Position numbers and translations under genes: made by a program | Notes under the pieces: generated by a model | Seen by the model: only the letters and a program-made list of their open reading frames with translations | Databases searched by the model: none | What the model was told of the DNA's origin: nothing | In this document: positions 57,547 through 64,000 of the stretch, piece by piece | How the letters are laid out: the number at the start of each line of letters is the position of its first letter | Position numbering within the stretch: the first letter of the stretch is position 1 | Source: Kalaharituber pfeilii | Taxonomy: Eukaryota; Ascomycota; Pezizomycetes; Pezizales; Pezizaceae | Direction of reading: 5' to 3' | Assembly: GCA_015179045.1 (NCBI GenBank) | Contig: WHUZ01000002.1 | Location: 558,001 to 622,000 of the forward strand | DNA: 64,000 nucleotides

Positions 57547-58844
57547 TTATGGAATGGTGCAAGGTCTTGAGGTGTGTTCAAGATGAGGGAGAGATATACA
57601 GATACAGGAATTGAAATTATGTTCAATATAAATTGAGGGTGTAGTGATAAATGAACCATGGGCCCTGGGTAGTCATCTAGTAACGGCCCTGGGGCACATG
57701 GGGGTGAGGGGCGAAGGGCGAAGAGCCTGGTTGGGCTGACAAACGGGAGCTTTGGTGGAGTGATCTAATCTTATCTTATCGAAGCCGGATCTGTAGAGGT
57801 GGGAGGTGAGGAGGGCATTATGATACTTCTCGCTTCCGCTCGTCCTCATTTTCGCCTCTCATATTACTCCAAGGGCCGTTGTCCGTTCTCTGGACTGTCA
57901 ACCCATCATGATGATGAGGGTAGAAAGCATTAATCTTGGACACCATGTTACACCAGCAGTTCGCATACATCATTACAATAGTAAGAGTTTCGCGCTAAGA
58001 TTACTAAAGCAATACGGGGAAATTTTACGGGGTGTTGATATCATAAACCTCTTAGCAAAATGATCTGCAGGTTTTTATCATACCGGTACAGTTGAGAAGC
58101 CCTCCTGTCAGCAACCTGGTTTGCATCCTACTCTCTTAGTTTTCTCTTAGTTTTTCACATCACTAACTAAGCTAATTTAAGCACTGTTCGCAAAGATCAT
58201 AGGCTTCGTTATCTGTTTGAACGGCGCCCCTCCCACACATTAAGTCGCATCTGCATGGGATTAGTGTGACGAAACTAAGGTTGTTCCCTCCGAAGTTAAA
58301 ACGTGCCCCGGTATCAGTCTGCAGCAATTTGAAAGCTTTTGGTACTTATTTACATATGCCATATTTTGCTGCTACAGTTGATTTTGAGGACCGAGGGGTG
58401 TTCACCAGCTTTTGCTAAGGGGCATACACTCCGCAAATGGCTGGTGTCGTGAGTACATGCTTTATCGAGATGGGTTTTCTCGGTATTTTTTTCTCTTCTG
58501 GCGCTAGTTAGATATTCGTCAAAACCAAGCCCACCTCGATTGCTCTGTACTTAGCTACTTTGGGGACTTTCAAGTATACTTTAGGAGCTCTTCCTTCCTC
58601 GGGGTTTCGCTTGTCTACGGTCTCCGGCCAGGATCTTAATTGCCGATCACAATACACTACTATTGGATCTATTCGAGGAAACTGGAGAGCAATTGAGGGG
58701 AAGGTAAGTTCAAAAACACATGTAGCAAGAAAGATAAATTTGTCTCTAATTTACGTATTAACATAGTACCGCCACATTGCTTGGAAGGAAGGCCAATTTA
58801 CAAACAACGAACGATACGAGACCTACTTCGGCGTAATCGCTGCT
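57547..58844. other. Divergent intergenic region between the OTU gene and DAO
   Basis: Promoter regions of both neighbours. No gene is supported. Short ORFs at 57429-57659 minus and 58560-58766 plus are not protein-like. Confidence 0.55.
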
Positions 58845-60323
58845 ATGACATCTGCAAACATCGTTGTGATCGGGTACATTCCACCACTCTATCAATCTTA
58901 CTGGTACTTCCATTTGAAAAATGCTAACCTATGACTACCTTTCCAATCCATAGCGCGGGCGTTGCAGGTCTTACCACTGCGCTGCTACTTGCCAGAAATA
59001 CACCGCATAAGATCACTGTGGTCGCGAAGCATATGCCCGGTGATTATGATATAGAGTATACTTCACCGTGGGCTGGGGCAAATTTTGTGCCGTATGTTTA
59101 CCTGAAGCTGTCTATCCTCGTCTCACCTATTGTTGAGTAACAGAAAAGTTGCGCTCAGCTAAATAATTCTACCTGCGCTACAGAATGTCTCAAAGTGGAT
59201 CTGTTGCTGCGGAATGGGATAGAGTGACCTTCAAGGAGCTGTGGAGACTTGTAACCACAGTGCCGGAAGCGGGAATACATATTCAGGGTAAGCATATAAG
59301 TGACCTTGGCGGCATACATGGATTATAAGCCGCCAGCTTATGGTTTCAGATGCCATTGTATATAATCGCCTTGAGGATGCGAATAAGGTCTCTGCCGATT
59401 GGTTCAATGAACTTCTAAAACCTGACCCTTGGTTCAAGGACATCGTTCCAGAGGTAATAATTCACTATATCTAAATGAAGCGATGTGCTTAATATCAACA
59501 TTCCTTTCCATAACAGTTCCGCCAACTGAGGCCAGATGAACTCCCCGAAGGAGTAACTTCTGGCACGTTATGGAAATCCGTCTGCGTCAACACGGCAATC
59601 TACCTCCCTTATCTGGTTTCCCAATGCCTCAAACTTGGAGTTGTCTTCCGCCGCGCAGTACTAAAGCACATTTCTGAGGCGCGCTCCCTTCACCACACCA
59701 ACTCTCCAGCAGACCTTGTCGTTAATTGCGCTGGACTGCTTGCGTCAAAGCTCGGCGGTGTAGAAGACAAGAACATTATCCCCACACGAGGGCAGATCGT
59801 CGTTGTCCGAAATGTGGCTCCGGCAATGTACACCATCTCTGGGACTGACGACGGTGAGGATGAGGTTATGTACATCATGACAAGGGCCGCAGGCGGTGGA
59901 ACTGTCCTGGGCGGGTCTTACCAGAAGGGGAACACGGAAAGCCAGCCGGATTCGAACCTCGCGGTGCGGATTATGAAGAGGTGTATAAAGTACTGCCCGC
60001 AGCTGGTGAAGCCAGGGCAAGGAATTGAGGGTTTGGATGTTATTAGACATGCTGTGGGGCTCAGACCGCTACGGATTGGCGGTCCAAGACTGGAGCGGGA
60101 GGTTTTGAATTTTGAGGGGGACAAGGAAGGTCTGAGGGTGGTGCATAATTACGGAGCCGGAGGATTTGGATGTAAGTGCTGATACCGTATTGGTGTTGAG
60201 ACGTTGTGAATATGTATATCTAGCTAACTGGAGAAAGATCAATCTTCATATGGTATGGCGGAGCATACTATTAGGCTTGTTGAGGAATCTCTGGCGGATT
60301 TGAAGCCAAAGGCAAGACTCTAG
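58845..60323 (+). CDS. DAO1: D-amino-acid oxidase (peroxisomal)
   Basis: Six exons, 58845-58873, 58954-59091, 59184-59287, 59350-59453, 59517-60171 and 60238-60323, give 371 residues, the normal size. The enzyme uses FAD and oxygen to deaminate D-amino acids, making 2-oxo acids, ammonia and hydrogen peroxide. The FAD-binding fold is at the N-terminus (NIVVIGAGVAGLTTALLLAR, split by the first intron). Other family motifs are SPWAGANFVP, VVNCAGLLASKLGG, IIPTRGQIVVVRN, TVLGGSYQKGNTES, AVGLRPLRIGGPRLE and HNYGAGGFGYQSSYGMA. The end (PKARL) is a type 1 peroxisomal signal of the SKL class, as expected because the product is hydrogen peroxide. Every join restores conserved sequence. All introns have GT...AG ends, sizes 62-92 nt. 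Confidence 0.95.
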
Positions 60324-60595
60324 GTGGCGTATATATCACCTTTGATTTTGAAATATTATATAGAATGCAAGTAGATTGCAAGATTTTGGATAATGATACT
60401 CTATAACCCCGTTTCTCATTACCAATTTGCGGGAAAATGCTTCAAAAGAAATAAATGTAAATATGAAAGGTCCACCGTTACTTTTTGACAAATCAAATGC
60501 TAGTACTTCATTACTCGCTATTATATGTATATTTTGAAGTGCAATGTATCGCTATATCTCTATTCCCTCGTTTGCTGCTTGGACTCTAATCCAAT

Positions 60596-61711
60596 TTACA
60601 ACCTACTCGATGTTAGCGAGGCCCGGGAGAAGAGAATATATCGACGCACTTTCTTATCCGGCGCCAATTGTAACGCCAACATGCCGTCTACATCCTTCTT
60701 ATCCGTCTCCGCGCCGGCCTTTAACAGCTCTAATGCCGCGTCTCCGTGGCCCTCTGCGATAGCTATTTTATGTTCCCATCAGCCACATTTGACCCATCAA
60801 CCTAACCCAAAGAAAATAAGCCTACCATGATGCAATGCCGTATACCCGTTCCTATCCGTCGCATTCACAGGGGACTTGTCTTCTAGTAATAGTCTAATCA
60901 TAGGCACGGAACCGACTGCTGCGGCCCGGTGCAAAGGAAGTTGCTGCATTATCTTGTCCTTGACGCGCGAGGTGGCGCCGTGCGAGATGAGGAGGCGCGC
61001 AATCGAGAGGTTGGACTTTGAAGCGGTGAAATGGAGGGCTGTCTGCAGGGTGTTCTCAGTATATGTATGTCGGCGGGTCGGCCGCCTGGGTAAACTGGAT
61101 GAAGATAGAGGTAAGTGATGCTTACTTGTCCATTATAATCTAAAAACATATTACACCCGCACATACACACTCCTGTCAGCTATAATGCATCACATTCCCC
61201 CTTTCAAGGGCAAGTGAAATTGAAAAATAAAAGAAACTCACTCTTCGCATTGACATCCGCCCCCATGTTCAGGAGGGCCTTCACTACCTCCTCGCCTTCA
61301 TCGTCCCTAATGGAGGCCGCGCACATGAGCGGCGTCCACCCCATGCCGTCCTGAATATCGGGGTCGAAGCCCTTCTGGCCCATCAGCAAGTCCACGATAG
61401 ACTTATGATTGAAGGAGCATGACCAGTGGATTGGGTACCGCTCGTCTAGGTCGGCCAGGTTCGCGAGCTTGGGGTTGGCGGTGAGGAGCGACTCAACGGT
61501 GAGTACTATGAAAATAATGGGAGAATAGGTTAGTGGGGTAGGGGAAAAGTGGGGAGGGGATGTGGGGATATGGGGTAGTGGTGAGGGGGCCAAGGGGGGA
61601 TGGTGGTGGAGGGTTGAACGTACGTTTACCCTCACGGCAGGCTTCGTGGATGGCGTATTTGTTCTCTTCGGACTTGAGAGAGGAGATGTCGGCGCCTTTG
61701 GGGTCACTCAT
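60596..61711 (-). CDS. NAS6: 26S proteasome assembly chaperone Nas6/PSMD10 (ankyrin repeats)
   Basis: Minus-strand exons 61711-61630, 61505-61242, 61139-61126, 61042-60826 and 60762-60596 encode 247 residues. Nas6 (gankyrin in animals) binds Rpt3 and guides assembly of the proteasome regulatory particle. Seven or so ankyrin repeats fill the protein: KYAIHEACREG, VESLLTANPKLANLADLDER, YPIHWSCSFNHKSIVDLLM, GMGWTPLMCAASIRDDEGEE, YNGQTALHFTASKSNLSIAR, LPLHRAAAVGSVPMIRLLLE and NGYTALHHAIAEGHGDAALE. The end is MLALQLAPDKKVRRYI. A 14 nt exon (61126-61139) supplies NYNGQ and is needed for the repeat pattern to continue. The length and repeat content match Nas6 well; a different short ankyrin protein is possible. 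Confidence 0.9.
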
Positions 61712-62204
61712 TCTTGATGAGTTGTAGAAATGGGATGTAGCGATGTAGTACGAATGTGACAGCAACAAGTGACAGGTGACAGGTGACGGGTTTGTTGTGG
61801 AGCAGGACAGTAGGCTCACTGTCAGAACATATGACGACGACAGTTAAGCTTATCGATAGGAAGTTCGGTTTTAGGTTTAGTGCAATGGTTTTAATGTAAG
61901 GTTGCAACGACTATGATACAAAAATTGTATGATCGACTACTACGCCCAAACCAGACTACACAGCAGTGGTGGTCTCAAGGACACCATGTTTATTTTTTAA
62001 TTTTGATTCTCCCCATATATGCCCCATGCAAAGAAGTTGAATTCAAATGCAAACAAAAAAGCCATACTTACCACACGTAAGTATATAACCCAACCCATGC
62101 ATCGCCATCATCGTCACATGTTGAAATTATCACATCAGAACAATTCATCACCGGCCATAGGGCCAAGTCCCGGTTCTGACTATATCTCCCCAACCTCTAC
62201 ATAC
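61712..62204. other. Region between the NAS6 start and the OPI3 end
   Basis: This is the NAS6 promoter and the 3' flank of OPI3, with nothing else recognised. A 'gtgacaggtgacaggtgac' tandem lies near 61770-61788. Confidence 0.55.
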
Positions 62205-63347
62205 TTACTTTCTCTTTGCTGCCCTCTCACGCTCCCTCTTTGCATAAATCTCACTTGTGAACGGATCCTCATACGACAATGCCATCAAGTACATCACCAG
62301 TACCTCCGCGGACAACAAGAGGCCCGCCGGGCTTGCGAACCACAAAGCAGTAGCGACAAACGACATCGTGGAGCCGTAGTACATTGGTGCGTCGGTAACG
62401 TTGAATGGGAACCCAGTAACTTTGGAATCCATGAGGATGCCGAAGTAGTCGCCTGTGCAGATGCCATGCCGTGCTGTTAGCGTCGATAGTCAGGCGTGCG
62501 GGTGAACCGAATCGGACTGACGGAGCTGGAGAATGGCTTACCGAGATAGGTACCAGTGAATCCCAAGGCGTACATGCTGGTCGTGACGAGCACGTTTCCA
62601 GTAATAAAAAGCACAGCGGCAAGGCCCTTCACGGCATTGTTGTCGAGAACGTCTAATGTCGGCTGGTCTTTCAACGATTGCTTGTAGCTAATAGATTCGA
62701 CAAATTTTTGCATCAGCGCCAATCCCAAAGTCACAGGCTTGAGCGGTAGCCATAATTATCAGCATACAGGTAATCCCTAAAGATTCCGAGACTAAAGATC
62801 GCTACCGCCAGAGCATAGCATCCGTATCTCGAGTTTCCGCCGAACAACTTGGTTAGGACTTTATTATGGTACTCTGTAAAGTAACGAGAGCATCAGAACA
62901 CCGCGCCTTCACTTCTGCCGTAGAAGAAACCTGGAGCTGGGACGGATTTCCAGTCCCTGTGGGCGGGCATTCTCGTACCTTGCCTAGCGGCGACACTGAC
63001 GTCGTAATAAACGTTAGTATACGAACGCAAACGATGATACAGACAATAATCACAGCACCTGTGCATGGAAAGATAGGAACTTACTTCCAGAACAGGGGAT
63101 TAAATGCAATTGACCCAGCAGCAACTACAGTCAGCACCAACCGTCAGCCTCTTTACCCTCCTAAATCCCAAATCCTTCCAACTCGTGGCCAGTCAAATGC
63201 AGTCTCATCTCATCCCTCATGAGCTTTTTTGGCCACATCCTGGAGTTCCTCCATCCTCCCTTCCCCAATTCCCCGTCATCCAAACAATGGCAAGATCATC
63301 TCGATATTCAACTCACCCAAGAAGCTTTTCTGGTTGAAGTCCACCAT
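62205..63347 (-). CDS. OPI3: Phospholipid methyltransferase Opi3 (phosphatidyl-N-methylethanolamine N-methyltransferase)
   Basis: Six exons on the minus strand, 63347-63317, 63124-63085, 62995-62979, 62873-62768, 62687-62542 and 62452-62205, give 195 residues. The ER enzyme adds the last methyl groups from S-adenosylmethionine to make phosphatidylcholine. The assembled protein reads MVDFNQKSFL, VAAGSIAFNPLFWNVAARQE, YHNKVLTKLFGGNSRYGCYA, LAVAIFSLGIFRDYLYKQSL, GNVLVTTSMYALGFTGTYLG, DYFGILMDSKVTGFPFNVTD and PMYYGSTMSFVATALWFASP. YEDPFTSEIYAKRERERAAK ends it. All of this follows the family, with the usual membrane helices. The 17 nt third exon (encoding VAARQ) was found because both neighbouring exons fail to join without it. 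It has GTACGA and TACTAAC...GTCAG signals. Confidence 0.93.
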
Positions 63348-64000
63348 ATCGGCAATTGAAGAAACTGACTGCAATGTGACCATATTGTTGTTTTAGTGTG
63401 TTGAGTGAGTAGGACGTGTGTATGGATCGCGTGCTTCAAGATCTGGATATCTTCAACCCAGGTTGCTGCTATGCAATGCTGATGATCTACAGGGGTCTTT
63501 CTTGGATTAAAAAAGTTCCGTGTAGAAGGCTCTGCTGACAATGAGATGAAAGTAAGAGAAAGTTTAGGAAAAGGTCTGGGAATTGGTTACTATATAATCC
63601 TTCACGAATGGAACACGTTAACGGTAACTACTAGCAAGTGATGTTGTTGCTACCTTGTCCAGATGCCACTTATTTTGATTTCTTTTTCTTGTGTTTTGGC
63701 TTTGTTGGGTACTAGTATAATGCCGATGTGGTACGGATTGCAATGCACATAGAAACGGGTTAGCAGAGGTGGGGGGGGTTCAGAGACGTTGACACATGCG
63801 CATGCTGGCGGGTGACCCACCGCGGCTCAAAGTTGGGTACTCTGTACAAGTTCATAGTTTTCGAGATCAGAAACGGTTAAAGTGTTTCTGCTCTCTCTAC
63901 CGCAGTGCATGTAAAGGTCCCTTAACAAATGTCAAATTCTTCAATTGCTCTGCAGCCGACTTTGCCCTAGGAACCATAAGTGTTCATCTTGTTGGGACAC
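63348..64000. other. OPI3 upstream region to the window edge
   Basis: Promoter of OPI3 and spacer. A run of eight G is at 63771-63778. No gene is supported before the window ends. Confidence 0.6.

Overview
The window looks like nuclear DNA of a filamentous ascomycete (Pezizomycotina). The protein-coding genes carry short introns, mostly 46-120 nt, with GT...AG ends and frequent branch-site matches such as CTAAC or CTGAC. The gene set (ERMES subunit Mmm1, Atg14, Apq12, verprolin, BIM1-like copper protein, Slp1-type SUN protein, D-amino-acid oxidase) is typical of these fungi. Gene density is low for an ascomycete and transposon debris is plentiful. That would suit a repeat-rich lineage such as the Pezizomycetes, but this is inference. 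No operons, rRNA genes, confident tRNA genes, CRISPR arrays or bacterial-type sites were seen.

Layout. At 1-17 kb lie housekeeping genes: the end of a membrane-anchored coiled-coil protein, an Ecd/SGT1-family factor, PNO1, MMM1 (minus), a small predicted membrane protein, ATG14, APQ12 (minus), verprolin and the tRNA adenosine deaminase TAD2 (minus). From 17.7 to 31 kb the window becomes gene-poor. It holds a decayed signal-recognition-particle receptor beta pseudogene with a 560 bp MITE lodged in it, a decayed kinase-like pseudogene, an F-box-like cysteine-rich gene, MSRA, and a nest of transposons. In the nest a Tc1-like remnant abuts a CAGTGC-ended MITE, which is itself split by a solo LTR with a 5 bp target duplication. 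From 30.8 to 34.9 kb there is a weak hypothetical gene, a frameshifted ureidoglycolate lyase, and an unknown multi-pass membrane protein overlapping a broken ORF. From 35.5 to 41.1 kb come a Harbinger-like MITE (TAA duplication), a full-length Fot1/pogo-type transposon whose transposase is interrupted by one stop codon, and a 945 bp long-TIR element. From 43 to 63.4 kb gene density recovers: BIM1-like protein, SLP1 (minus), a TMF1-type Golgi golgin, an OTU protease (minus), D-amino-acid oxidase, a NAS6/PSMD10 ankyrin chaperone (minus) and OPI3 (minus).

The genes are independent housekeeping functions and do not form one pathway. They cover ribosome and tRNA maturation (PNO1, TAD2), membrane contact and lipid synthesis (MMM1, OPI3, APQ12), autophagy and Golgi traffic (ATG14, TMF1), the actin cytoskeleton (verprolin), proteasome assembly and deubiquitination (NAS6, OTU), and nitrogen or amino-acid use (DAL3, DAO). 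All exon boundaries were derived by eye from splice signals, frame continuity and family knowledge. I found no convincing new defence-type or biosynthetic system. The most unusual content is the layered transposon nest and the genes broken near it.
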